A DNA stretch of 64,000 bases from UBA4732 sp002404095 (GTDB lineage: Bacteria; Planctomycetota; Planctomycetia; Gemmatales; Gemmataceae), in NCBI GenBank assembly GCA_036783645.1, contig DAIPWT010000002.1, positions 85,966 through 149,965 on the forward strand. The letters run 5' to 3'. Of the stretch, positions 46,901 to 54,871 are shown in pieces. The notes under the pieces are model-generated. The model made no database searches and was not told where the DNA came from. It worked only from the letters and a program-made list of their open reading frames with translations. The position numbers and the translations under genes are program-made. Position 1 is the stretch's first letter. Every line of letters starts with the position of its first letter.

Positions 46901-47056
46901 TCCGCCTACTTCTTCGGACGCCCATAGTGACATTTCCAGGCCGTCGGAATGGACGGTAAAAGTAGAGAGGGCTTTGTCCGGGGCGACCTGGGCACGGGCG
47001 ACGGCCGGCGCCAGGAAGAAGGGGGCGAGGAATAAAAAGCGCGACCACGACTTCAT
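43970..47056 (-). CDS. PVC-type haem-binding protein with propeller, HEAT-like repeats and cytochrome c
   Basis: About 1028 residues. A signal peptide (to about residue 22) is followed by a propeller domain of the PVC-type membrane-bound dehydrogenase family (VWVCESVNYRH, GDRILILEDSKGDGKAD, YSVGDPGG-like blocks). HEAT-like alpha repeats fill roughly 440-850, and a C-terminal cytochrome domain has CLKCH with the following HGVGGQVGPDLSVIGKK. ATG 47056 replaces a longer frame because the signal peptide starts there. The protein may oxidise an unknown substrate and pass electrons outside the membrane. Downstream of an enzyme pair on the same strand. Confidence 0.88.
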   Translation of the reverse strand: MKSWSRFLFLAPFFLAPAVARAQVAPDKALSTFTVHSDGLEMSLWASEEVGGFCNPTCIDIDHKGRVWVCESVNYRHTLHHQPPRRPEGDRILILEDSKGDGKADKCTVFYQSPEILAPLGIAVAKDPVGPGYKVFVCQSPDILVFTDKEGKGKADGPPKKLLTGFGGIDHDHGVHGILIGPDMKLYFSVGDPGGLCVNGLQSSDGKGRKWTSNDTDCRAGTIWRCELDGTKLELLADNFRNEYEPCVDSFGTIFTSDNDDDGNQQTRICYVMPGGDYGYHPRGAGQTHWHEEKPGVVPKVLRTYFGAPTGMCFYEGTLLPKKYWGQPLHTDAGPREVRCYHLTPDGAGYDAQREDMMTSTDNWFRPSDICVAPDGSVYIADWYDPGVGGHGIGDFTRGRIYRLAPKGSKASAPKVDLESNEGVTAALASPNLATRYMAMAKLATLERKIAIDLLEAAAAQKDNPVLRARALWQLGKRGRNAAFADPDPRFRSLAIRVFRDVQGHSPADYTDSWKEDLLKDPSAMVRSVALLAMRDADPAKAKSLIMDLAKKYDGKDRFYLEAIGIAVGHFDKARRDVILADFEKEFPQWNDKVADLVWELQPPSVLPTLSKRIADKSLTPAQRGRLVDILAVADDNAGGAALLKVLETDVPQEVRDKVVDNLKLFLPGKWAGLRGSKELADSIQNLLAKPETLVTGMNLIAAAEKIDVLGQVAKIASDPKKSDAVRFAAVQTLGALPSNESAAALSSVLIGDSPALRGEAAQALGRLAQRKADQPGATQALLALQNAFTNKDQNTALRNTAASALAGSRPGSSWLLGLEEKKQLPEALRNDVARLLRNSPYPDLQNKALVLFPPPPKIDLKKLPAIAVLIKRQGDAEKGKKLLEASAKNDMQCLKCHTIHGVGGQVGPDLSVIGKKASRENLYESILYPSKAIADQYLQWKIDQVDGISLSGLIVNETPTSITLRDANAKDTKIDKKDIDTKTKSAVSLMPENIIAYLNEDELTDMVEYLFSLKTGPDPEQKRVGEN

Positions 47057-47088
47057 GGTTATGGTAACTCCACGGCGACGAACCTTAT

Positions 47089-48048
47089 TCACCAATCAAT
47101 GCTTCTGCCGACGTTTTCGGCCTGCGCGCGGGCGTAGACCCTGGCCGCCACCGCCACGTCCTCCACGGCGATGCCCAGGGATTTGAACAGCGTAATGTCC
47201 TGCGGCTGCTTGCGGCCTGGGTAGCGGCCGACAACCACCTGCCCCAATTCATGCACGTCGGTCCAGTGCAGTACGCCTTCTTCCAACGGTTGCTGGAAGT
47301 CGCCCGCCTCCAGGCGGGCCTGCTCCTTGCTGTCCACAACCACATTGCCGCAGCGGCGGAATACTTCCACATCCAGTTCCGCTTTGGAGATGTAGTTGGA
47401 GCCGACCGCGTTGATGTGCGTCCCTTGGGCCAGCCAGTGCCCAAATAACACCGGCTCGCGGCTAGTCGTGGCGGTGATAATCACGTCTTTGTTCTCTGCC
47501 GCCCGCTCCGGCCGCGCCGTCGGTTCCACTTCCGTCTGACACTTCGCGCTCATCTCCTCGGCGAACTGGCGCCGTCGCTCTTCGTTGGGGCTGAAGACAT
47601 GGACCTGGCGGACCCGGCGCACGCGGCACACGGCCTCTAGCTGCGTTCGGGCCTGCTTGCCGCTGCCATAGACGCCGACTTCGGATGCGTCCGGCCGGGC
47701 CATGAGATTCGTAGCTACGCCACTGGCCGCCCCTGTGCGCATTTGACCGAGATAGTCCGCGTGCATCAAGCACAGCAGCGCCCCGGTCTTGCCGTCGTAT
47801 AACGACAGCTGAAACCGCGTCGGCCCCTTGCGGCTGGTGACGTAGGTCTTGACGCCCATGAAACCGAGCGACTTGGCGGCGGCCGCCATCGTGTGCATCA
47901 TGGAGTGGTCGGTCTGCACGCGCGCCCGCGGCACATTATGAGCCTCGTCGAGGCCCATCTTGCGCAGACCCAGTTCCACCGCTTCCAGGGCCATGTCCAT
48001 GGTCAGCAGCCGCTGGACTTCCTCTTCGGTTAGCAGCAATACGGACAT
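47089..48048 (-). CDS. Ornithine cyclodeaminase/mu-crystallin family protein
   Basis: A 319-residue cytoplasmic enzyme-like protein. The family start LLLTEEEVQRLLTMDMALEAV and the dinucleotide-binding VGVYGSGKQARTQLEAV (about 130-146) are evident, with FSPNEERRRQFAEEM after it. The family includes ornithine cyclodeaminase, alanine dehydrogenase and ketimine reductases, and the substrate cannot be read from the sequence. The gene is 12 bases downstream of the aminotransferase and 32 upstream of the haem protein; the aminotransferase link suggests amino-acid or imine chemistry. Confidence 0.85.
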   Translation of the reverse strand: MSVLLLTEEEVQRLLTMDMALEAVELGLRKMGLDEAHNVPRARVQTDHSMMHTMAAAAKSLGFMGVKTYVTSRKGPTRFQLSLYDGKTGALLCLMHADYLGQMRTGAASGVATNLMARPDASEVGVYGSGKQARTQLEAVCRVRRVRQVHVFSPNEERRRQFAEEMSAKCQTEVEPTARPERAAENKDVIITATTSREPVLFGHWLAQGTHINAVGSNYISKAELDVEVFRRCGNVVVDSKEQARLEAGDFQQPLEEGVLHWTDVHELGQVVVGRYPGRKQPQDITLFKSLGIAVEDVAVAARVYARAQAENVGRSIDW

Positions 48049-48060
48049 GGGCTTCCCCCG

Positions 48061-49248
48061 TTATTTAAGCCATTGTTCCAGTCGGTCCAGGCCGCCGTTC
48101 AACTGATCGCGGGCCGCCGCGTAGGACATCCTCACATAACCCTCGGCGCCGAACGCCGAGCCAGGAACCAGGTTCACGTGAGCCGCTTCCAACGCCCCCA
48201 TACAAAAACTCGACGAATCGACGATCTTGCGCCCCGCCAACGTCCGCCCGAAATGGGCCGATATGTCGAAGAACGCATAAAAAGCGCCTTCCGGCGTCCG
48301 AATACGCACACCTGGCGTCGCCGTCAGCCGGCCGCACACCAGATCGCGCCGCGCCTCGAATTCGCGGCGCATTCGCTCGACGCACTCTTGCTCACCCTCA
48401 AGGGCGGCGAGGGCGGCGTACTGGCTAATACTACACGGACAACCCGATTGCTGGCTCTGCACATCGCCCATCGCCTTGATAACGCGCGACGGCCCCAACG
48501 CCCAGCCCATGCGCCAGCCGGTCATGGCGTAAGTCTTGCTCGCTCCGCTGATCGTGATGACGCGGTCGGCCAATTCCGGCCGCAGCGAGGCGAAGCACGT
48601 CGCCTGGGCCGAGCCGAAAATCAGCTTTTCGTATATTTCATCGCTGAGAACGCTTAGATTCGTTTCCAGCACCACGTCGGCCAATGCCTCAAGCTCCTGG
48701 CGCGTGTAGACGGTCCCGGTCGGGTTGCTCGGCGAGTTAAGCATCAGCAGCTTGCTGCGCGGCGTAACGGCGTCACGAAGTTGGGCCGGCGTCATCTTGA
48801 AGCCGTCGGCCATTGTGGTGGGAACGAGGACGTAGGACGCGCCGGTCATCTGCACGAGATCACTGTAGCTGACCCAATACGGCGTCGGAATAATAACCTC
48901 ATCACCGGGGCCGACGGTCGCCGCCAGGGCGTTGTGGATGGAATGCTTGGCCCCGTTGGAGATCAGCACCTGTTCAGGCTTATACGCCATCCCGTAAGTC
49001 TTCTGATAAAAACGGCTGACGGCGGTGCGCAGCGCCGGGATACCGGAAGCGGCTGTGTACCGCGTGTGGCCGTCTTTCATGGCCTTGACCGCGGCCGCGC
49101 AGATATGTTCAGGCGTCGGGAAGTCGGGTTCGCCGAGGCTGAAGTCAAAGACCTGGACGCCCTCGGCCTGAAGTTGCTTGGCGCGAGCGCCGGCGGCAAG
49201 CGTGGCGGAAGGCTGCACAGCGGCGGCCATCTTCGAGACAGCTATCAT
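48061..49248 (-). CDS. PLP-dependent aminotransferase (aspartate aminotransferase, class I)
   Basis: A 395-residue fold type I enzyme of the AspC gamma subgroup, which includes aspartate/prephenate aminotransferases. Seen: FSLGEPDFPTPEHI near residue 36, Asn175 in NSPSNPTGTVY, the Schiff-base Lys238 in SGASKTYAMTGWRMG, and the substrate-binding arginine in GYVRMSYA near the C-terminus. A weak CAGGAA ribosome-binding site precedes the ATG at 49248. It is co-transcribed with the ornithine cyclodeaminase-like gene. A palindrome with an assembly gap lies immediately upstream. Confidence 0.92.
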   Translation of the reverse strand: MIAVSKMAAAVQPSATLAAGARAKQLQAEGVQVFDFSLGEPDFPTPEHICAAAVKAMKDGHTRYTAASGIPALRTAVSRFYQKTYGMAYKPEQVLISNGAKHSIHNALAATVGPGDEVIIPTPYWVSYSDLVQMTGASYVLVPTTMADGFKMTPAQLRDAVTPRSKLLMLNSPSNPTGTVYTRQELEALADVVLETNLSVLSDEIYEKLIFGSAQATCFASLRPELADRVITISGASKTYAMTGWRMGWALGPSRVIKAMGDVQSQQSGCPCSISQYAALAALEGEQECVERMRREFEARRDLVCGRLTATPGVRIRTPEGAFYAFFDISAHFGRTLAGRKIVDSSSFCMGALEAAHVNLVPGSAFGAEGYVRMSYAAARDQLNGGLDRLEQWLK

Positions 49249-49268
49249 AACACGGTTCCTGCGCTCTT

Positions 49269-49387
49269 TCTCCCTCCCCCCTTGCGGGGGAGGGCGGATT
49301 CAATGGGTCGGCGCNNNNNNNNNNCGGAGGATAGTGTTTAGGCTACAACCCCCCACCCCAACCCTCCCCCGCAAGGGGGGAGGGAGA
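49269..49387. repeat. CTCCCTCCCCC inverted repeat with an assembly gap
   Basis: Perfect 26-base arms (49269-49294 and 49362-49387) of CTCCCTCCCCC/GGGGGAGGG type flank 67 bases including 10 N (49315-49324). It occupies the divergent gap between the aminotransferase (minus) and a glycosyltransferase (plus). Confidence 0.88.
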
Positions 49388-49464
49388 GAGACCCCAGTCG
49401 TTCTCGCATTGTATCCCATCGTTCCCCGGCAAGGGAGGGGCGACCGCGGAAGCGGCGAAACCGA

Positions 49465-50721
49465 ATGCGTGTAGCCCATTTCGTGCATCGCTATCCCCCG
49501 GCGCTGGGCGGCGCCGAGGCGTATTTCAGCCGACTGAGCCGATGGCTGGCGGCGGCCGGCGATCAGGTGACGGTATTTACCACGAACGCCCTCGATCTGG
49601 AATCGCTTCGGTCGCCGCGCGGCCGATGTCTGCCTGCCGGGACTACGCGCGAGGACGGCGTGGAAGTACGCCGCTACGACATCTGGCGAATGCACGGCCG
49701 ACGCTGGCTGCTCAAGCCCTTGTCGCTGCTGCCGAACCGGACCTGGCAGGCGCTGACGCTGCCGTGCAACCCGATCAGCGGGCGCATGTGGGCCGACGCG
49801 GGACACGGCTCCGAGCGGTTCGACGTGGTTCACGCCACGGCCTTTCCTTACGCCTTCCCGATTGCCTGCGCCCGCCGGTTGGCGCGGCGGCTGGGGGTTC
49901 CGTTCTTACTGACGCCGTTCCTTCATCTGGGCGATCCCGAAGACCCAGCGGATCGGACGCGGCGGGAGTACACGCAACCGGCCTTGATGGAGCTGGCGCG
50001 CTCGGCAGACCGGATTTTCTTGCAGACGGAAGGCGAACGGCTGGCGTTGGTGGAACGCGGTGTTCCGCCGGAACGATTCGTGTTGCAAGGAATGGGACTG
50101 GATCGCGAGTCCTGCACCGGCGGCGACCGCGAGCGGGCGCGGACGGAATGGGGAGTCGGAAAAGACGACATGGTAATCGGCCATCTCGCCAATAATAGCA
50201 TAGAGAAAGGCAGCGTCGATCTATTGCAAGCGGCGGATCGCGCATGGCAGCGCGGCGGCCGGTTTCATCTGGTGCTGGCGGGGCCGGAGATGCCGAATTT
50301 CCAGGCGTTTTGGCGGACTTATGGTCAAACCGGCCGTGTGCGTCGGCTAGGCGCGTTGGATGAGAAACAGAAGCGTGACTTCTTCGCAGCGTTGGATGTG
50401 TTCGCGCTGCCGAGCCGGTCAGACTCTTTTGGGATCGTATTACTCGAAGCATGGGCCAACGGGGCGGCGAACGTCGGTTATCGGGCCGGCGGCATCCCTT
50501 GGGTGATTCGGCATGAACAGGATGGTTTATTGGTGAAATGCGGCGACGTGGACGGACTGGCGACCGCGCTGTTGCGCCTGGAGGGCGACGAAGGGTTGCG
50601 CCGGCGGCTGGGCGAAGCGGGCAAGGAGCGGACGCGGAAAGAGTTTGATTGGGAAGACAAATTGCAGCTGGTGCGACATGAGTACCAGCAATTGGCGTCC
50701 AGCGAGAATAGGCTTGGTTAG
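49465..50721 (+). CDS. Glycosyltransferase family 4
   Basis: A 418-residue GT-B enzyme. It starts MRVAHFVHRYPPALGGAEAY, the typical acceptor-side opening of GT4 enzymes, has IGHLANNSIEKGSVDLL in the donor domain, and PSRSDSFGIVLLEAWANG containing the EX7E equivalent, where the first acid is Asp. It lies well outside the polysaccharide locus and has no glycan gene as neighbour; it may act in cell-wall or lipid glycosylation. The ATG directly follows the divergent palindrome region; the ribosome-binding site is weak. Confidence 0.85.
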   Translation: MRVAHFVHRYPPALGGAEAYFSRLSRWLAAAGDQVTVFTTNALDLESLRSPRGRCLPAGTTREDGVEVRRYDIWRMHGRRWLLKPLSLLPNRTWQALTLPCNPISGRMWADAGHGSERFDVVHATAFPYAFPIACARRLARRLGVPFLLTPFLHLGDPEDPADRTRREYTQPALMELARSADRIFLQTEGERLALVERGVPPERFVLQGMGLDRESCTGGDRERARTEWGVGKDDMVIGHLANNSIEKGSVDLLQAADRAWQRGGRFHLVLAGPEMPNFQAFWRTYGQTGRVRRLGALDEKQKRDFFAALDVFALPSRSDSFGIVLLEAWANGAANVGYRAGGIPWVIRHEQDGLLVKCGDVDGLATALLRLEGDEGLRRRLGEAGKERTRKEFDWEDKLQLVRHEYQQLASSENRLG

Positions 50722-50781
50722 ACGGCGCCGGAATTGCTGCTCAATTTCTCAAACAACGCCCAACCTTTGAGGAGCTGTTCC

Positions 50782-51048
50782 ATGAGTACCACGAAGACCA
50801 AAAGCTCGACCATTCACCGTCGCAAGGATGTTAACCCAACGCGCGGGGAACACGAGTATGGCGACGTGAAGTTCGCCGACCCGGTCAACAACAAGTATCC
50901 CATCGACACGCCCGCCCACATCCGCGCGGCCTGGAGTTACATCAATCACAAGGACAACGCCGCCAAATACGCCAAAGGCGAGGCGGCCAAGATCAAGCGA
51001 CGCATCAAAGCGGCCGCGAAGAAAGCGGGCGTTGAAATTAAGTCTTAA
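50782..51048 (+). CDS. Small DUF6582-like protein
   Basis: An 88-residue basic protein. The stretch VNPTRGEHEYGDVKFADP followed by NKYPIDTPAHIRAAWSYIN and a Lys-rich helical end matches the short DUF6582 family found in many bacteria and phages, of unknown function. The ATG at 50782 has GAGGAG at good spacing, so a longer frame from 50734 is rejected. It lies between a glycosyltransferase and a palindrome; no partner is apparent. Confidence 0.75.
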   Translation: MSTTKTKSSTIHRRKDVNPTRGEHEYGDVKFADPVNNKYPIDTPAHIRAAWSYINHKDNAAKYAKGEAAKIKRRIKAAAKKAGVEIKS

Positions 51049-51057
51049 AGGCGCGTT

Positions 51058-51119
51058 GTTTAGCCGCGACCCGAAGGGGAGCGCGTCTCCCCGCGCTCCC
51101 CTTCGGGTCGCGGCTAAAC
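51058..51119. repeat. TTTAGCCGCGACCC palindrome
   Basis: Near-perfect arms of about 28 bases with a short loop, between the convergent DUF6582-like and M29-like genes. The closest match to the copy at 43881. Confidence 0.9.
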
Positions 51120-51139
51120 GACCCCTCACTTTTAATCAG

Positions 51140-52315
51140 CTACGGTTTCAACTCGCCCTTCTCCACAATTACCTTACCGTCAACCGTGAGAGTGGCGCCG
51201 GGCAGATAACCCGCCAGACTAAACGGGGTGTTATTATCGCCGCCTGCCCAGGTGTCGTTGCCTATGTAAACCGAAACCATTCCGGCCGGCGTAGCGGCAA
51301 GAACCTTGCTGTTCGCCGGCGGATGTATAGTCGGGTTGATGCCGACGTCAATGACGCCGAAGCGATCCTTGCCCGCCGCCGCCGCTTTGAACGCCGCTTG
51401 AAGGCGATCTCCATTAGTCTTCGCCGTCAACGAGATCACCTTGCCGCCTTTAACTTCCATTACCAGATCGTTAATCTCTTTACCCTCGAAGAAGACGCGG
51501 TCCACGACCACCCGGCCTTCTGCCGTCCTCGGCGAAACGTAAACTTCGCCGGCCGGCAGATAGGCCCAGCAGGCCGCGCCGCCCTGCTTACGCTTTGCTT
51601 CGTCGATAACGCCGTCGCTGACCATGACAGGGCGCTTCTCAACGCTCGCTTTTAGATCGGTCCCGTTGGGATGGGTCAGGTGGATTTGCTTGCCCTCCGA
51701 CAAGACCTTTTTCAACTTCGCGCCCGTCGCCTGTAGCTGGACGTAATCCGCGTTCACGCCTTCCCAGTACAATTTTGCCAATTCCGCTTCGGGTAGTCCG
51801 AATTGCTTGGCCCGCGACGGCGTTGGATACAGCCCATTGCCGAGGAAAATAATCCGCACATTGCGTTCGCGCATCCTCTTGAACACCGGCTGAAACGTCT
51901 TCTCGCGCGCGGCTATGCGCTCGGCCGCCACGCCGGCTAGCGCCGCTTCATCGCCTGATTCCAGAATGAACTGGGCGTCGAGTAAGCCCGCCAATTTCAT
52001 GTCCCAGGCCGGCGCTTGCAAGTCGAATTGGGCGGGCACATCGTCGTAAAGCCGGCGCGACAACCGATCACTCGTCAGCATGATAAGCGGGTGAGCGCCC
52101 TGCTTGCGCACCTGAACGGCAAGTTCTTCCAGAATCTCCGCATCCTTGGGATCGCCGGTGATTCCCACCAATTCACCCTCGCGGACGCCGGCGCATCGGT
52201 TGACCAACTTCGCCGCCAGCGCGTCGAGGTTCCCCGCGTCGTCCGCCGGCGCGAACGACGCCAGGAACGCCAGCGCGAGCGCGCACGCCGTTAGGAAAAG
52301 ATGTTTTGCACGCAT
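51140..52315 (-). CDS. Secreted M29-like aminopeptidase homologue, metal site probably lost
   Basis: A 391-residue protein with a signal peptide (about 1-24, ASFAPADDA). The rest follows the M29 aminopeptidase fold: LHLTHPNGTDL-like, AYLPAGEVYVSP with one metal-type Glu, and DVGINPTIHPPANSKV. M29 enzymes bind two metals through two Glu, two His and an Asp; here the second Glu position reads GVIDVGIN and the C-terminal His-x-Asp position reads AGGDNNTPFSLAG, so most ligands appear missing. It may be an inactive relative or use other ligands. Divergent from the Tat-exported gene, with a perfect 29-bp inverted repeat between them. Confidence 0.75.
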   Translation of the reverse strand: MRAKHLFLTACALALAFLASFAPADDAGNLDALAAKLVNRCAGVREGELVGITGDPKDAEILEELAVQVRKQGAHPLIMLTSDRLSRRLYDDVPAQFDLQAPAWDMKLAGLLDAQFILESGDEAALAGVAAERIAAREKTFQPVFKRMRERNVRIIFLGNGLYPTPSRAKQFGLPEAELAKLYWEGVNADYVQLQATGAKLKKVLSEGKQIHLTHPNGTDLKASVEKRPVMVSDGVIDEAKRKQGGAACWAYLPAGEVYVSPRTAEGRVVVDRVFFEGKEINDLVMEVKGGKVISLTAKTNGDRLQAAFKAAAAGKDRFGVIDVGINPTIHPPANSKVLAATPAGMVSVYIGNDTWAGGDNNTPFSLAGYLPGATLTVDGKVIVEKGELKP

Positions 52316-52335
52316 GAATGGTCCTTTTTAGCTTT

Positions 52336-52416
52336 GGCGAGCCGGGTCGCGTAAGCGCCCGGAGACAGTTTCAGCGATTGCATCCAACTCCGGGCGCTTA
52401 CGCGACCCGGCTCGCC
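52336..52416. repeat. Perfect 29-bp inverted repeat in a divergent promoter region
   Basis: Arms 52336-52364 and 52388-52416 (GGCGAGCCGGGTCGCGTAAG at the outer end) match perfectly around a 23-base loop. The whole 169-base gap between divergent genes is the only place for their promoters, so the element overlaps or touches promoter sequence. Confidence 0.9.
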
Positions 52417-52484
52417 ACTAGCCGCCGTCCGCCCTTCGTGGTAATCTCAAGGAGTCTTGCCGAACTCTTTCCTGGGCCTGACTC

Positions 52485-53807
52485 ATGCTCGACCGTCAAC
52501 AACGCTGCTCGCGCCGCAAGTTCCTGGCCTCCGCCGCCGCTCTCACGCTAGCCGGCGGCATCGCTTCCGCCGACGGGCCTGCCGCCGCGCCGTCCGCCAG
52601 CCGCTTTGCGCCGCCGTCCGCCCAGGGCCGTAGAGCCATCGCCATCATTACCACCGTCTATCGGCCGCTTTCCCATTCGTACCACATAGGCGGCCGCTTC
52701 CTCTATGGCTACACCCTCGCCGGTAAGCCGCACGTACCGAAATTCCACATCGCCTCGCTCTGCGTCGATCAGACGCCGGACAACGATCTGTCGCGCGACC
52801 TCGCCCGCGATTTCGGCGTGCGCGTGTCGCGCACCGTCGAAGACGCACTGACGGTTGGCGGCCGGCTCGCCGTCGAGGGTGTTTTGCTCATCGCCGAGCA
52901 TGGCAACTACCCGCGCAATGACAAAGGACAGATTCTTTATCCGCGTTACGAGATGATGGAACAGATCGCCGCCGTTTTCCGCAAGACCGGCCGGAGCGTA
53001 CCCGTCTTTAATGACAAGCACCTATCGTACACCTTTGCCAAAGCGCGGAAGATGATCAGCTGGTCTGAGGAGCTAAAATTCCCGCTGATGGCCGGTTCCA
53101 GTCTGCCTGTCACTTGGCGCAGGCCGGAGTTGGAGCCGCGTCTGGATACCCCTCTCGAAGAGTGTTTGATCGCCTGTTACGGGCCGCTTGAGGTCTACGG
53201 CTTCCACGGCCTCGAAGCGCTTCAAGTCATGATGGAGCGTCGCAAAGGCGGCGAAACCGGCGTCCAGGCGGTCACATGCCTCACCGGGAAAGACGTCTGG
53301 AAAGCAGGCGACGCCGGCCGCTGGAGCTGGGACTTGCTGGATGCCGCTTTGAGCCGCGGCGAGTCGGTCAACGTCGGCGACGTGCGCCGCAACGTCGGCA
53401 GCATGAGCGTCCAAGGGATGCCGCAGGCGCCGGCCACGGCCTTTCTGATTGAGTACCGCGACGGTACGCGCGGCACGGTGTTGCTGCTCAACGGCCATCT
53501 TCAAGACTTCTGTTTCGCCGGCCGCGTCAAGAGCGAAGCCAAGCCGATCTCGTGTCTGTTTCAGCTGCCGCAGCCGCCCGGCGCCCGCTACTTCGACGCC
53601 TTGACGTTCAACATCGAGAAAATGTTGGAGAGCGGCAAAGCGCCCTATCCCGTCGAGCGCACCCTGCTGACGACCGGCGTACTTGACGCCGTGATGGAAA
53701 GCCACGCCCGCCGCGACGATCGGATCGAGACGCCTGAACTGGAAGTGCGATACACCGCGCCGGCCGACAGCGGCTTCCTCCGCGGCGGCATAACATCGGA
53801 TTCCTGA
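52485..53807 (+). CDS. Tat-exported protein of unknown function
   Basis: A 440-residue protein. Residues about 9-30 (SRRKFLASAAALTLAGGIAS) form a Tat signal, so it is exported folded, often with a cofactor. The body begins RRAIAIITTVYRPLSHSYHIG and includes VEGVLLIAEHGNYPRNDKGQ and LEVYGFHGLEALQVMMERRK; the layout recalls Gfo/Idh-like oxidoreductases without a clear NAD motif. I do not recognise the family with certainty. It starts a small plus-strand set with the next membrane protein, whose ATG is only two bases after this stop. Confidence 0.7.
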   Translation: MLDRQQRCSRRKFLASAAALTLAGGIASADGPAAAPSASRFAPPSAQGRRAIAIITTVYRPLSHSYHIGGRFLYGYTLAGKPHVPKFHIASLCVDQTPDNDLSRDLARDFGVRVSRTVEDALTVGGRLAVEGVLLIAEHGNYPRNDKGQILYPRYEMMEQIAAVFRKTGRSVPVFNDKHLSYTFAKARKMISWSEELKFPLMAGSSLPVTWRRPELEPRLDTPLEECLIACYGPLEVYGFHGLEALQVMMERRKGGETGVQAVTCLTGKDVWKAGDAGRWSWDLLDAALSRGESVNVGDVRRNVGSMSVQGMPQAPATAFLIEYRDGTRGTVLLLNGHLQDFCFAGRVKSEAKPISCLFQLPQPPGARYFDALTFNIEKMLESGKAPYPVERTLLTTGVLDAVMESHARRDDRIETPELEVRYTAPADSGFLRGGITSDS

Positions 53808-53809
53808 CG

Positions 53810-54292
53810 ATGGTCACGCTGCGGCGATATCTGTGCCTTTGCGCCCTGCTATTCTGGCAAGGCGGCTTCACCTTTTACGCGGCGGTGGTCATCCCCATCG
53901 CCGGAGTGGTTCTGGACCCTAATCTGCACCAGCGAGCGCGCATCACCGCCACGGCCACCAACGTTTTGAATGTCGCAGGCATCGCGGCGGTGCTACTGCT
54001 GCTTTGGGATGTGGCGTTGTCGGCCGATCCGTCTCGGCGGCGGTATTGGTTCCGCTGCGCGCTTTGGTCGGTCTTGTTCGTGACCCTGGCGGCGCTATTT
54101 CCCCTCCATTATTGGCTAGAAACGCTCGATCCGCTGGTGGGAACGGGGCCGGCCGATAAGGATTTCTTTTACCTAGCACATAGAATCTATCTGTGGGTGA
54201 GCGCGGCGCAATGGCTAACGGCTTTGGTTTATCTCTACCTGACGCTCCGCGCTTGGCGCGCTGAGGACGCCAGAGCGGTCACGCCAGATTAA
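53810..54292 (+). CDS. Small four-helix membrane protein of unknown function
   Basis: A 160-residue protein with four predicted helices (about residues 8-28, 48-66, 82-100 and 128-148) and short loops. No domain is recognised. The start codon is two bases after the stop of the Tat-exported protein, so the two are probably translated together and may function together, for example as a membrane anchor. Confidence 0.65.
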   Translation: MVTLRRYLCLCALLFWQGGFTFYAAVVIPIAGVVLDPNLHQRARITATATNVLNVAGIAAVLLLLWDVALSADPSRRRYWFRCALWSVLFVTLAALFPLHYWLETLDPLVGTGPADKDFFYLAHRIYLWVSAAQWLTALVYLYLTLRAWRAEDARAVTPD

Positions 54293-54303
54293 GGAGACAT
54301 GCG

Positions 54304-54864
54304 ATGGCAGTTGCGATTACCGAGAAACTGATGACGGCCGAGGAATACTCCTTGTTGCCTGACGATGGACAGCCGACGGAACTTGTGCGAGGAAAGGTGG
54401 TTCCCGTGAACATGCCCCGGCCGCGACACGGCCAAATTTGTGCGAACGTTGTCTATCTCCTCAGGCGGCATCTGGACGATCACCCCTTGGGCCACGTCGT
54501 CTGCAATGACACGGGCGTGCCCACGGAACACAACCCCGACACGGTGCGCAGCGCCGACGTCGCCTTCTTCAGCTATACGCGAGTGCCGGCCGGCCCGCTC
54601 CCGCCGCGCGGCTATCTGCCCGTACCGCCGGAAGTGGTCTTCGAGGTGCGCTCGCCCTTCGACCGATGGCGCGCCGTGCTAACCAAAGGGGCCGAGTATC
54701 TGAATGCCGGCGTCGGAGTAGTCTGCGTACTCGACGACGCCGGCGAAGCCGTCCACGTCTTCACGGACGAAGACCCGGTGCGCGTGCTGACCGCGGATCA
54801 GACGTTAACGCTTCCGGGAGTGCTGCCCGAGTTTCAGGTGGTAGTGCGAAGTTTCTTTGCATAG
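54304..54864 (+). CDS. Uma2-family PD-(D/E)XK nuclease-like protein
   Basis: A 186-residue protein of the DUF820/Uma2 family. The opening LMTAEEYSLLPDDGQPTELV, the conserved VRSADVAFF with the catalytic-type Asp, and VVFEVRSPFDRW with the Glu, followed by a Lys in LTKGAEYLNAG, complete a PD-(D/E)XK-like site. Uma2 genes are very numerous in planctomycetes and cyanobacteria; nuclease activity is predicted rather than shown. AAGGAG precedes the ATG at good spacing. It has no known partner here. Confidence 0.83.
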   Translation: MAVAITEKLMTAEEYSLLPDDGQPTELVRGKVVPVNMPRPRHGQICANVVYLLRRHLDDHPLGHVVCNDTGVPTEHNPDTVRSADVAFFSYTRVPAGPLPPRGYLPVPPEVVFEVRSPFDRWRAVLTKGAEYLNAGVGVVCVLDDAGEAVHVFTDEDPVRVLTADQTLTLPGVLPEFQVVVRSFFA

Positions 54865-54871
54865 CCCCTTA

